Of a stretch of DNA of 64,000 bases, positions 23,004 through 34,482 are shown piece after piece. The notes under the pieces are model-generated. The model did not search any database, was not told the origin of the DNA, and saw nothing but the letters and a program-made list of their open reading frames with translations. The translations under genes and the position numbers were made by a program. Each line of letters opens with the position of its first letter. Position 1 is the first letter of the stretch. The stretch is from Tanypteryx hageni (Eukaryota; Arthropoda; Insecta; Odonata; Petaluridae): NCBI GenBank assembly GCA_028673005.1, contig CM054113.1, positions 43,466,117 through 43,530,116 of the forward strand. Direction: 5' to 3'.

Positions 23004-24862
23004 ATGATAGCAATGATGGAGGAGAGAAGGAGATACAAGAATGTAAACACAGAGGAGGGGAGAAGGAACTACAGGCGGTTGAACAATGAACTGAGGAGGG
23101 AGATGGAAAGGATGAAGGAAAAGTGGCTGGAAGAGGAGTGCAAGGAGATACAAGAGCTCGAGAAGAGGGGAAGGTACGACCTAGCGTATCAGAAGGTCAG
23201 GAGTATTACTTGGGATGGGCAGAGATCTGGAGGAGGAGGCTCAAAAGAAATTGAGAGCAAGGATGGTAGGATACTGAAGGGGGAAAGGGAGGTTATGTGC
23301 AGATAGAAAGAATACATGGAGGAGTTGTATAGGATGAAGGAAAAGCCGGCAGAGCTGGAAATTGAGGAAGAAGGGAAAGTGGATAGGGAGGAGATGGGGA
23401 AGCAATACTGAGGGAGGAAGTAGTGGCAGCTATGAAGGAAATGAGGGAGGGAAAGGCAGCAGGAGTAGACGAGATACCTGTGGAACTGTTCATGTGTCTG
23501 CAAGATGAAGGCATTGAAGAGGTGACCAACTTGTGCAATGCAATATATGAGAGTGGGGAGTGGCCGGAGGAGTTCGTCAGAATGGAAATGATACCATTAC
23601 CTTAAATGAAAGGGGCAAAGAAGTGCGGGGAGCATAGAACTATTAGTCTGATAGCTCACGTGGCCAAGATAATGTTGAGAGTGATGAATAGAAGGTTGAC
23701 GAGGGTAATGGAAGAGAATGTAGCAGAAGAACAATTTGGATTTAGGAAAGGAATGGGTACGAGGGATGCCATAGGGGTGGTAAGGATGATTGGAGAAAGG
23801 TATTTAGAACAGTACAAGGGTATCAGTCTGTGCTTTGTGGACTTGGAGAAGGCTTTCGACTGTGTGAGGTGGGAAAGAATGATGGAGATATTGAGGGAGA
23901 AGAAAGTAGATTGGAGAGATAGAAGGTTGATAAGGAATCTATACATGAGACAGGAGGTGGCTATGAGGATAGGGGAAAAAAGGACGGAGTGGTTTGAGAT
24001 TGGGAGAGGAGTTAGACAGGGCTGCTGTTTGTCACCAACCCTGTTTAACATCTATACTGAAGAAATGATAAAGGAGTGTTGGGAGACGAGCACAGGAGTA
24101 AGCGTTGGAGGAAGAATTACATCGTCAATGAGGTTTGCTGATGACATGACACTGTTTGCTGAGAGAACGGAAGACTTGAGGCAGATGCTACAGAATCTGG
24201 TGAGCATGGAAGACAGATATGGGTTGAGAATAAATGGAAAGAAAACGAAAGTAATGAGAATAGGGGGCGAGGCAAGGGTGGAAGTGCAGGTGAGGGGGGA
24301 GAGGATAGAGCAGGTGGAACAGTACAGGTATCTTGGTACGTTGTTGACAGAGGACTGGAAATGTGAGAAGGAAATTAAGATGAAAATAGGTTTGGTAAAG
24401 GAAGCGTTCAATAGAAAAAGGAAGCTATTTAACAGCAAGATGGATTTGGGATTGAGGAAGAGATTGGTAATGTGTTATGTTTGGAGTGTGATGCTATATG
24501 GGTCGGAGACATGGACATTGAAGATGAGAGACAGGGAGAGGGTGGAGGCATTTGCAATGTGGGTGTGGAGTAGGATGCTGAAGATTAAATGGACTGACAG
24601 GATTACAAATGTGGAAGTGCTAAGAAGAGTAGAAGAGGAAAGGAGTTTGATGGACACGATAGTGACTAGGAAAAAGAAATGGATGGGACATGTTTCAAGA
24701 AGAGAGGGATTACTGAAGGATGTTATCGAAGGAATGGTGGAGGGAAGAAAGAAAAGAGGAAGAAGAAGAATTAAAATGTTGGATATTCTAAGGGAGGGAG
24801 GAGGGTATGGGGAGATGAAGAGAAGGGCACAGGATAGAAAAAGGTGGAGGAGGAGCACCTGA
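23004..24862 (+). pseudogene. RTE LINE reverse transcriptase part
   Basis: Open pieces at 23,004-23,306 and 23,423-23,605 give the connector and the start of the reverse transcriptase (EGKAAGVDEIPVELF). A TAA in place of a codon after MIPLP is followed by a continuous 418-residue frame (23,606-24,862). It has EHRTISLIAHVAKI, EEQFGFRKGMGTRDAI, CFVDLEKAFDCV, GVRQGCCLSPTLFNIYTEEM and the catalytic MRFADDMTLFA. The RT half is therefore intact apart from its own N-terminus. The C-terminus has GSETWTLKMRDRERVEAFAM and WMGHVSRREGLL, typical of RTE-clade proteins. Confidence 0.84.
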
Positions 24863-26149
24863 ACCTGCAGATATGCAGAACATTATTTATTATTACTATT
24901 TATTTACACATGGGCCTTATTTGGACTAGTAGTGGGCCTTATTCGGAACAAGGGTACCTAATAAGGCCCATTACTCACATTTTGAAAATTGTATTATTAC
25001 AGAAAAGTTTTCCAATGATGCTAATTCTAAATTCACATTTTCTTTAGTGCTCACCTTGAAGTATGTTGCAGTACAATTTTCAGAACTTTTTCTCTTGCAG
25101 TAACAATACAAAACCTCTTAAAACATTAGGTGGGCCTTATTTGGCGCATGTGCCTTATGCACTTTCATCCCTTCACCGTATGCACTGTACCCAATCTTTT
25201 GGCAGTCTTTCTCTAAAATTTATCCATGAAGGATCGTTCCGCTCTCTTGCTTTTGACTCCTTCATCCTTTGTTACAGGTTAGTAAATTTCAATTTATATA
25301 CAATATAATGCTTTAAAAAGGTGCACATAAATTAGCAATTGTTACTTAAAATTGAAGAGGGGTTAAGGATTAATGGTTATTTGCTGTGTGTTGTAAAATA
25401 TTTTCCTGATTGGAAAATCAGATTTTAATCAGGATTTGAAGTAAGACTGTTGATCGAGCGCTGAATAATTAAGTATAATTTTTCTCTCTATATATTTCAT
25501 GTTAAATAATGAGAATATTTTGTACAGTGATGAAATATATCAAATGATACAACGTAAAGTATTAGATAGTTTTTTTTACTGCCAAAATATTATTGCGATA
25601 ATTATATCATTAAAGCTTTTTCCTTAATTAGTCCTTAATTGGCATCAACAAATGTCTAAAAGCCTTTAAGCTGAACTCGCAATGTTTTTAAGATTATCTC
25701 TCGGCAAACGCAACAGCATATTGTTCGGATTTTATAAATTAAACGTTTTCTAGTTTTCATCATCTATACAATTTCAAGAGGTACAACATAATTCACTATC
25801 TACATTCGCGATATGGGTAGTATATTTGTCAACGACACGCTTGGAACAATTATACGAAATCAAAAATATCTAGATTTTCAAATACCAGCTTTCGATATTT
25901 GAAATTATAAATATACTAATTGTAAGTTTCAGCGTGGTAGAACAACAATAATATTCTCGTGACTGATATACAAGGTGCTAATTTGGTTTAATCATCAAGT
26001 TTCAATTAGTGAAAGGCGTGAAATAACTATCAATATATGTTATCTCATATTGGTTGGTTGTCAAAATCGTAGTTGGGCAACATTTGTAAGGAGAAAAAAT
26101 ACAAGATCAAGACATCGTTTCGTGTTCGCACAATGAACTTTTTCTGTAA

Positions 26150-26157
<8 letters not shown>

Positions 26158-26207
<50 letters not shown>
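26158..26207. repeat. (TA)n microsatellite
   Basis: About 24 TA units with almost no interruption. It borders the left end of the inverted repeat array. Positions 25,161-26,157 are AT-rich and show no feature I can support. Confidence 0.9.
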
Positions 26208-26210
<3 letters not shown>

Positions 26211-26221
26211 CATTCTATATA

Positions 26222-29057
26222 GACGTTCCTTACAGAGGAGGATATAACATACTAGTAGAAGGTGCTTGCATGCTGCAAGCATTTCATCTCACCTTGAAAA
26301 AACATTAATTTTTCAGACAGATATTTCACCATTAAAATTATTCTATTAATTCTAAAGATTTCACCTCTGCAGCGATTTTCGTTTTTCCTACATGTAAAAA
26401 TAATAGTTTAAAACAATCCCCAAATGTTGCAATTTTAAACATTTTACATTTTCTCCATTATGGGGTACTAATGCTACACATTTGAGCCAAATTTTAAAGT
26501 TGTAGCACTTCTAGAAGTAAAATAATATTTTTCTAATTGTTTAAAATTTAAACATTTTTAACGGTTGCCGCAATATATATATGGAGAGATTGAAATGTTT
26601 ATTTGTGCAAATGCACTGTTCTGTAAATAATTTGAAAATTGCAGCTTCCTAGCTCATCCTGTAGAACCTAAAAAATTATTAAACTTTAATGTTCAAATGG
26701 GGTTAAAACAACCCCTAAAAATGAACAATTTTAAAATTTTCCATTTTTATAGTTGGTTATGAGAAAAGTTCTATAATCTTGCAAAATTTCAGCTTCCTAA
26801 ACTTATTAGATTGGTCTACACACTAGATTACGTTTTCCCATGCTAACTTATGGGAGATATTCCGAGGTCTCTGGAGTCGAACCCAAGACACTGTAAGCAA
26901 AAGTAACAATAATTCCTAATAGATATTGCGGCCATCTAGCAACACTGTCAATTTCATTTTTCTAGTTTACCGGTAAGTGCCCATAATTAATTTACGAAAA
27001 TGGCGCAATGCTTTTCTTATGGGAAAAAACGCAACTTTCGGAATTTCTGGAGTCGAACTCATATCACTTAGGTAAGAAGTCTCATTTTATCTGTAGGTTT
27101 CTCCATTATATCTACAAAAACTGAAACTTTGAGCTCTCTAGCTCTTTTAGTTTGGGCTGGACATTAGTATCCTCCTGTTATATCCTCCTCTGTAAGAGTC
27201 GTCGATATATAATGATAACAGGAGGATACTAATGTTTAGGCACTTCCAGATGAGCTGGAGATTCGAAATTTTTTCATAGGTAGGATTTTGTGGAAAACCG
27301 ACTAGAAAAAACGAAAATCATGAAAAAGTGCAACAATGCGGCCGCTAAAAATTCGCAATTGTTTAAACAAATTTTCAAGGTTTATATATTTTCGCATGTG
27401 CTACGGAGTTGAAATTTTTTTTAAGTAGAATTATTAAAAAAACGAAATAGGGATTATACAAATTTTGATATTTTAATTTGTTTGGCAGTTAAAAATTCTT
27501 AAAGTTTAAACAAATAGATAACTGTTTAGGGACTACGGGATGAGTTAGGAAGCTGAAATTTTCAAATTATTTACAGAGTAGTAAATTTGCATAAATAAAC
27601 ATTTCAATTTTATCACATATGATATGCGGCGACCGTTAAAAATTATTTAATTTTAAACAATTAGAAAAATATTATTTTACTTCTAGGAGTGCTACAATTT
27701 TAAAATTTAGCTAAAATGTGTAGCATCAGTACCCCATAATGAAGAAAGTGTAAAATGTTTAAAATTGCAACATTTGGAGATTGTTTAAAACTATTATTTT
27801 TACATGAGGGAAAAACGAAAATCGCTGCGGATGTGAAATATTTAGAATTAAAAATATGTGTAATGATGAAATATGAATAATGAATGTTTTTTTATGTTGA
27901 GATGAAATGCTTGCAGTATGCAAGCGCCAACTACTAGTATGTTATATCCTCCTCTATAAGGAACGTCTATATAGAATGATAACAGGAGGATACGAATGTT
28001 TAGGCACTTCCAGAAGTGCTGGACATTCGAAATTTTTTCTTAGGTAGAATTTTGTGCAAAACCGACTAAAAAAAACGATAATCTTGAAAAAGTGCAACTA
28101 TACGGCCGCTAAAAATTCGCAATTTTTTAAACAAATATTGAAGGTGTATGTATTTCCAAATAGGCTAAGGAGCTGAAATTCTTTTCAGAGGTAGGGTTTG
28201 TAAAAAAACGAAAAAGAGATTATAGAAATTTTGATATTTTAATTTGTTTTGCATTTAAAAATTATTAAATTTTAAACAAATAGGTAAATGTTTACATAAT
28301 ACGGGGCGAGATAGGGAGCTGAAATTTTTTAGTTATTTAGAGATTAGTCAATATAAACGAATAAACATTTCTATGTATCCATGAGATTTTTATTGCGGCC
28401 GTTAAATATTATTTAAATTTAAACAATTAGATAAATGTTATTTCACTTCTAAATGTGCTACAAATTTAAAATTTTGCAGAAATGTGTGGCATTCTTAACC
28501 CAATGTGGAAAATTTATAATATTCCTAAAATTGCAAAAATTAGTGATTGTTTTACTCCATTATTGTTCCATAAGGAAAAAACGAAAATCTGTCCCGAGGA
28601 GAAATCTTTTGAATTAAAGAAATATTTCCCATGATGAAATATCTCTCTGAAAAATGAATGCTTTTTGTAGGTGAGATGAAATGCTTGCAGCATGCAAGCA
28701 CCTTCTACTAGAATATATATATCGTTATATATAGACGTTCCTTACAGAGGAGGAGGAGGAGGATATAACATACTAGTAGAAGGTGCTTGCATACTGCAAG
28801 CATTTCATCTCACCTTGAAAAAACATTAATTTTTCAGATAGATATTTCATCATTACAAATATTCTATTAATTCTAAAGATTTCACCTCCGCAGCGATTTT
28901 CGTTTTTCCCACATGTAAAAATAATAGTTTAAAACAATCCCCAAATGTTGCAATTTTAAACATTTTACATTTTCTCCATTATGGGGTACTAATGCTACAC
29001 ATTTCAGCCAAATTTTAAAGTTGTAGCACTTCTAGAAGTAAAATAATATTTTTCTAC
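26222..29057. repeat. Array of four MITE copies in inverted and tandem order
   Basis: Four copies of one element lie side by side: A (26,222-27,183, plus), B (about 27,210-27,968, minus), C (about 27,975-28,725, minus) and D (28,732-29,057, plus, cut short). Copies share GACGTTCCTTACAGAGGAGG at one side and ACATTAGTATCCTCCTGTTA at the other. AGGAGGATATAACAT and AGGAGGATACTAATGT would be the terminal inverted repeats. Also shared are the near-palindrome GCTTGCATGCTGCAAGC and long AT-rich stretches. A and D are nearly identical over about 315 bp. There is no coding potential. Confidence 0.75.
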
Positions 29058-30062
29058 GGTTTTTACGGGTTTACCGTGGTACAGAAGTGCTTTTCGTCAT
29101 ATTCGTATACTAATGTATTTGCTTTGAAATCAGAAAATTATTTATCCTAATATTGTGGTAGCCCTGCTTTATAAATTCGTTCTAAACATGTTCATTTCGT
29201 TTTGCCATTCTATGCTCGCCCTACAAGCGATATTTCTTTGAAATCGTTTCAGCCAATACCTTCAAAAGTCATGGTTACAGAAAAATTCTAACCTTGATAT
29301 TGTGGTAGCCCTGTTTAGTAGATCCGGTTGAAATATGCTATTTTTGTTATTTATTTATATATAAAGATTTTATGTGTCATATTTTGTTAAAATCCATTAC
29401 GGCAGTTCTCTAGAAATACGTGCAAAAGAAATATTATTTTACTTTTTAATGTGATAGCCCTGCTCTTTATCTCCGCTAAAAACATATTGATTTCGTTATG
29501 GTATGTTGTACAAATCTTATACACAAAATTTAGTTGACATCCGTACAGCCAATTCCTTCCAAATCCATAATTACTGAAATTTTAATTTGTAATTGTGACA
29601 CACCTGTTTGGTTGATCCGGTCCAAATATGCTATTATGGTTTTGTATATAAGTGCATATTATAAATATTAAATTTGGCTAAAATTGATGCGGACAGTTTA
29701 ACAAAACTAAGTCTAAAAAGAAATGTTTTAATTGCTCGTATTGTGGCAACCCTGCATTCTATATCTATACTAAACATCATGATTTTGTTTCTTATGTTTC
29801 ATACGAAATTTCCTTGAAATCGGTTCAGCCAATTCCTTTCAAATTCATAATTACCAAAAAGATTTATTTTGAATTTGTGGCACCCCTGCTTAGTCCCCTG
29901 CTTAGTCGTTCAGGCCCAAAAATGTCATTTTGGTCATTAATTTATGTGAAGGTTGTATGTACCAAATTTGGTTTAAATCGGTTCTGCCAATTCTTCCCTG
30001 ATATACCTATGCGTACGGACGGACGGACATCACGAAGATAGTGCTTTTCAGCAATGACGAAA
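29058..30062. repeat. Degenerate tandem repeat of about 145 bp, six units
   Basis: The motif ATTGTGGTAGCCCTGCTT recurs in varied form at about 29,153, 29,299, 29,449, 29,595, 29,739 and 29,874, a spacing of 135-150 bp. Each unit also contains a GAAATCGGTTCAGCCAATTC-like stretch. The array starts with GTGGTACAGAAGTGCTTTTC and ends with ACGGACGGACGGACATCACG followed by GATAGTGCTTTTC. This end pattern is common in arthropod non-autonomous elements. It interrupts MITE copy D at 29,057. Confidence 0.65.
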
Positions 30063-31289
30063 ATCACCAAAAAAAAGCACGCGAAATCTTGTGTCCGGCT
30101 GAAATGTGATGATTTTCTTGGTTAAAAGTCACGATTTAATTATTAAAAGATCGAATTAACGATTTAAATATATTTCTTACTTTGTATTCTATACCTACTT
30201 TTTTCATGTAAGTAAAAGTTAAAATGATATTTTTAAAAATTCGTTATTGTGTGTTTTCTTTAATATTAACATTTAAAAATGAAGATGAGTGTAAATTGCG
30301 CATAAATAAAATGAAATTTATGAAGAAAATGTATTAGTTCGATTAATTTTTACTTAGAGATTTATCTCCCTATACAATTGTAAATAAATGAAACTGTTGT
30401 ATAATAAACGTAAATGTTACGTAGAATTTAGAAATAAAAAGTAAATTTAAATCATCGAATAGAAAGGCTTAAAACTGCCAGCCATATATGTAAGTAGTAA
30501 TTTTAAGCGTCTGTATTCGTCGAAAATCTCTCGGGAAAATATATGTCGATTTAAAGTGTCGATTAAAAAAAACGTCCAATTCTATCAAGCATAGTTATCT
30601 CTTACGTGTGGCATAACTTCAAACTAAATGTGTAAAATTTATGTAGTAACGGGCAAGATAGAATTATGTAATTGTTCGTACTATTGTGTGATTTTTGGCG
30701 CGGGCGAACTGGGAGCTGATTTTTGTTTCTTGTTTCATATACATTGTGGCGGAGGGCGTGGAATTGCTGGTTTTCTTTCATCTCCCTCAACCTCCGGTAT
30801 TTACTATTAGGGGCCTTATCAAAAAGTACTCTCCGCATCGCTATTAAGAAGACTTGAGCAGTGTGTTCTACTAGGGAAGAAATTTACTGGCCACATGAAT
30901 TACACTACATGACCACCCATGGGCTACGATTGGAGTTTTACGAATTGTTATTTTTGTTGCATAAAAAGTGTTATTTTTGTTAGACTGTTTTACAATATCT
31001 TATTGAGTTTCTTTGATAATGAATGTGTGAAATAAATATATTTAAAAAAACGTTTTCTCTTTTTTTAATTAATTGCCACGATGTATTATAAAGATACAAT
31101 CTCTACTTTTTAAATGAAATACTTAAAATATAACTTATCCGGCCATGGTTGGCAGATTTAAAATTTGCAGTATTAACAGAATCAGATTATAGCTTCATTA
31201 TTGCCAAGTATTGAATAGATCAATGCAAACTAAATTCAAAATACTTCAACCTTTGGCTCAAAAAAGGTTTGTCTTTGATCTGTAAAAAA
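30063..31289. other. Stretch without a supportable gene
   Basis: AT-rich sequence with only short open frames and no recognisable domain or repeat end. Confidence 0.4.
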
Positions 31290-31380
31290 ATTATCCATCA
31301 ACGCAGAATTGAACCAAAGCTATCTATTTCTTACGACAACGCTCTACCGCTAAGCTACAACATACTCCGTCAAGCTCTTT
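31290..31380 (-). repeat. tRNA-like sequence (SINE head or tRNA pseudogene)
   Basis: On the minus strand, TAGCTTAGCGGTAGAGCGTT resembles an A box with its D-stem. GGTTCAATTC about 27 bases further resembles a B box. The 5' arm does not pair with the expected 3' arm to form a full acceptor stem, so a functional tRNA is unlikely. It is probably a tRNA-derived SINE head or a decayed tRNA. Confidence 0.45.
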
Positions 31381-31429
31381 CTGATAGTGAGGCTTTGATC
31401 GTAGTAAACATCACGAGGAGAGGGGGACG

Positions 31430-31690
31430 TAACACGACATGATAGCGGAGGAGAGGTACCGTGACGTCACGGGTTGTAACCTTGTGCTGAAGGCCGCTTT
31501 CACTTTCTTGCAATTTTTGAGCAAAAACCGAAGTTTTGGAGTTTGACCCAAAAACCGGTCAAAAACTGGGTTTGACCTACATTTGACCTTCAACGACCTC
31601 AAATCCATCTTGAGTGACCCAAACACCTCTCAGCTATAGAATAGGTCAAGAAAATGGGGTAAGGAGCACACTTTTTCCGTTGTGTCCGAG
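31430..31690. repeat. TGACC-rich repeat stretch
   Basis: Within about 120 bp (31,530-31,650) the words TTTGACC, TGACCC and GACCTT occur seven or so times, mixed with AAAAACCGG. It looks like part of a repetitive element next to the SINE copies. No coding potential is seen. Confidence 0.3.
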
Positions 31691-32095
31691 AGAGGTCAGT
31701 AAAGGGCCAAGTTAAATATAAATTCGCAGGATACTCGGTCCAAGCTTAGTTGGTCTCAGTCGTCTAGGTAGATGAGTGGATAGCGTGCATGACTCCCTAA
31801 TGCTAAGGCACCAGGTTCGAATCCGTATGTGTTCGTATTTATTACGTCATTTTTAAAGTCCTATTAAATATAAGAAGTATAGGATTGAATTATTCCACGT
31901 TTTCAGACAAGTATTCAAGTGAGTTAATTTATTATCTGCTATCTGAGGGAGGGCAGTAAAGGGCCAGGTTAACTATGTATCGGTATAATATCCCATCAAG
32001 CCCTGTCGGTCTTGGTAGATCAGTGGTTTGCGTGCCCGGCTCCCAGTATAAGGTGTTGGGTTCGAATCCGTATTAGTTCGTATTTATTATCTCAT
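31684..32095 (+). repeat. Two tandem tRNA-derived SINE copies
   Basis: Each copy has GGGCAGTAAAGGGCCAGGTT or GGTCAGTAAAGGGCCAAGTT at its start (31,694 and 31,946). An A-box-like stretch follows (GATGAGTGGATAGCGTGC at 31,772; GATCAGTGGTTTGCGTGC at 32,016). Then comes a B box GGTTCGAATCCGTAT (31,813 and 32,059) and a shared GTTCGTATTTATTA. The copies are about 245 bp apart. Pol III promoter elements are therefore present in both. They are SINEs, not tRNA genes, because no acceptor stem closes. Confidence 0.6.
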
Positions 32096-32099
32096 TTTA

Positions 32100-34130
32100 G
32101 AAGATCTATTTAGTGTAAATATACATATAAAGTATATACAGCGACCAAGAAAGAATCCTGCACTTTTTGCCTGTTAGATAGTGTACTTAGATTTTTTCAC
32201 CTCATTATTTCCTCTTCATGAAGAGTATTTCACGTAAACATTCCTTTATACGTCTGATTCTCTTCACTGTTCTGAGTTCCCGTTTCCAAAACTTGCCGCA
32301 GGGAACTTATGATGAGGAGATGAGGAGGCGATCCGGAAAATTAAATGCACAAGAATGGATATACTTAGAATTTTATTGCCATTTTATTTATACATGTATA
32401 TGTTTTCAGTTCCACCATGCGTGTCCCAGGTTCTTAAACACATTCCTGCCGCTGCGTCGTAATGTATGTATAGTATATGAAATAATCGCTGAAGATAAGG
32501 CTATAGTTATCAATGCAACTTTTTTAATACAATAACTTATATAACAACAACCATTGCCAAAATGACACCTATACTTTTCCACTTCTCCAGCAATTTCCGC
32601 ATTTCCTTCGCTCGTAACGCACTGAGGTCTGCTCCGCAAAAGCGGGAGGAGTTGATGACTGCGAGAATTCCCTATTTGATAACGAGGTTTCGCTCGAATC
32701 GCATGGTCATACTGCTGAACCAGCGGTCAAAGTTGACCGTCTAGCAACCAACGTCAACTTGCGCCTGGAAAAAATACAGATCAGGAATTCCGATAAACTT
32801 ATTGTTTTCCTGATGGAAAAGTCGATGTCTCTTAACATACATAATAGAAGTTGTTTCATTACATTTTAACAAGGAGGTAGATGTTAAACAGTTTTTAATA
32901 AGGCCTAAGGAGGTGTGAAATTAATGCAAAATACTGTATAATATGAAAATAAAGACTGATATTTGGGGAATTATGGCTTCAAACATCAAGAAAAGCGAGG
33001 TTATGGAAAGAAAATTTAAATATGCATTTCCTGATTTTCAAAATCAGTTTTTTCAGATCGTTCTTTGAAATATTTTAGTTATCATCATATGACATCCATA
33101 ACTATTGATATACATACTGTAATTTAAAAGATTTACTCGAGCTAGGTGTAGGTCAAATTGCTTCCCGGCACAGATAAATCTGCCTCCACAATAAAATTTT
33201 ATATTTAAGATCATACGGAATTTATTAACAACAAAAACCGCTAATAAAAGTTATCATATAGTAAATACAAAAAGATATTTCTTAGATTAGATTAATTATT
33301 CCGCAAATATTATTATTTACACAGAATTTTCCAAATATGAACGCAAAACACATTTTTGAAATTTTGCTCGAGCACCCGAGACAACTGGAAATCGGAAGCA
33401 TGAAAAATTAGGGAATGAGAGAACGAGGAAGTAGGTATAATTCAACTCCAAGGTCATAACAGCTGTATACGATATAACGACAAGAATGAAACTTGGCACC
33501 AGCCTTTTTTTCACAGTATTGTACACATATCCCACAGAAGATTGACCAGGTTTGATGGACAGAAATTCAATTCCGCAAGAGCCCCAAGAAAATTATTTAA
33601 ACATTAAATACCCATGGAAACTATGTCATATCGTCGAAACGAATTTACGAGAAGTATATCCCGCCGTAATTAACTGATTTTTTGGTAAACATAGCTTTAC
33701 CTTGTTTGCTCGGATATATTTTTCATCATTGTGCTTTAATGAACATTAAAATACATTGCAACGCTATAAGAGGGCATAAGAAATTATGGCCATACATAAG
33801 TATGCATTTTCTAATTTTCATTGGAAAAGGGGAAGGGGGTACAACGAAATTTCTCGTAAGACGAGGGAGGGTTACCCAAATGCTGACGGTTACTGTCATG
33901 GGAGGACGGAGGGTACAAAATAGCAAAACATTCGCGGTCGTAATATTTGAAGGGCCCCCTGGCCTGTAAAATCTTATGTGCCATCAGGGGCGGCTCCTGT
34001 TGTGGAAAAGGTGTCTGTGCGCCAGCCAAAATCTACCTACGTACCTATACATGAAAAAAATACTTCATGATGATATTGGAGGCCTGAAGTAGTGAATACC
34101 GGACCGACCGGTAATGCAAGTCAAGTCGTC
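32100..34130. other. Stretch without a supportable gene
   Basis: Short open frames (for example 32,218-32,535) have no recognisable domain and no splice partners. The sequence is AT-rich with scattered old-repeat character. Confidence 0.35.
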
Positions 34131-34141
34131 ATCCTTTAGAG

Positions 34142-34474
34142 CAGAGGTGGAAAAAGTTTACATGTGGCGGGCCTCATTAATAGTTGCAGCTTCTTAGGCA
34201 TTAACAGATGAAAATGTTTCGGCGGGCCACGTTGTGGTTCACATCGGAAGTTATTTGAGATAATCTGAGGGATCCTGTTAGTGAAAATCAATAATAAATA
34301 ATATGCTATCCCCATAACGTCACTAGGAAAGGTTTTCAAGCCGTAATTTTAGTCTACAAATATGAAATTATCTGTATTTTATATTATGATTCGTTTTCAT
34401 AATGGCATCGCGAGCCACATAAAATGCTCTCGCGGGCCACATGTGGTCCGCGGGCCGATGTTTGCCCATCCTTG
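34142..34474. mobile_element. hAT-family MITE with 8-bp target duplication
   Basis: The 333-bp element is flanked by perfect copies of CTTTAGAG (34,134-34,141 and 34,475-34,482). The left end is CAGAGGTGG. The right end reads TTTGCCCATCCTTG, which as a reverse complement is CAAGGATGGGCAAA, a diverged inverted copy. GCGGGCC/GGCCACATGTGG words inside are typical of widespread hAT MITEs (CAGxGGTGGGCAAA type). No coding potential. Confidence 0.85.
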
Positions 34475-34482
34475 CTTTAGAG

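Larger units (their letters stand above)
21600..24890 (+). mobile_element. Nearly full-length RTE-type LINE
   Basis: A GC-richer 5' leader (about 21,600-21,860) with repeated CCCCATGTTAGGGGC-like words precedes an endonuclease/reverse-transcriptase reading that runs to 24,862. It is followed by a short tail of TTATTATTACTATTT type. The flanking sequence on both sides consists of similar ATTACTATT words, so the target duplication cannot be placed exactly. The copy is inserted in the pogo-like element and is younger than it. About four stops or frameshifts between 22,799 and 23,605 disable it. Confidence 0.8.
19048..25160 (+). mobile_element. pogo/Tigger-like DNA transposon with nested insertions
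   Basis: The element is inferred from the transposase pseudogene (19,334-21,233) and from copies of GGGCCTTATTTGG near both ends. At the left end these are at 19,055-19,068 (inverted), 19,084-19,093 (inverted, shorter) and 19,098-19,111. At the right end they are at 24,912-24,925, 24,935-24,948 (one change), 24,959-24,969 (inverted) and 25,131-25,143. The left border may be CAGGGAGCTCCAAATAAGG at 19,048. A matching right border was not found, so the right limit is approximate. Inside it lie a 316-bp MITE (21,256-21,571) and an RTE LINE (about 21,600-24,890). Without these it would be roughly 2.5 kb. Confidence 0.65.

Noticed and set aside
22779..24858. Minus-strand open frames of 100-130 residues opposite the RTE LINE
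   Set aside because: They are shadows of the purine-rich LINE coding strand and contain no domain.
26222..29057. Possible CRISPR-like or satellite array
   Set aside because: Units are 700-950 bp in alternating orientation with transposon-like ends, and the host is a eukaryote.
31290..31380. Functional tRNA gene on the minus strand
   Set aside because: A- and B-box-like words are present, but no acceptor stem pairs and the anticodon arm is not convincing.
32218..32535. 105-residue plus-strand open frame
   Set aside because: No domain, no codon bias and no splice partner; consistent with chance.
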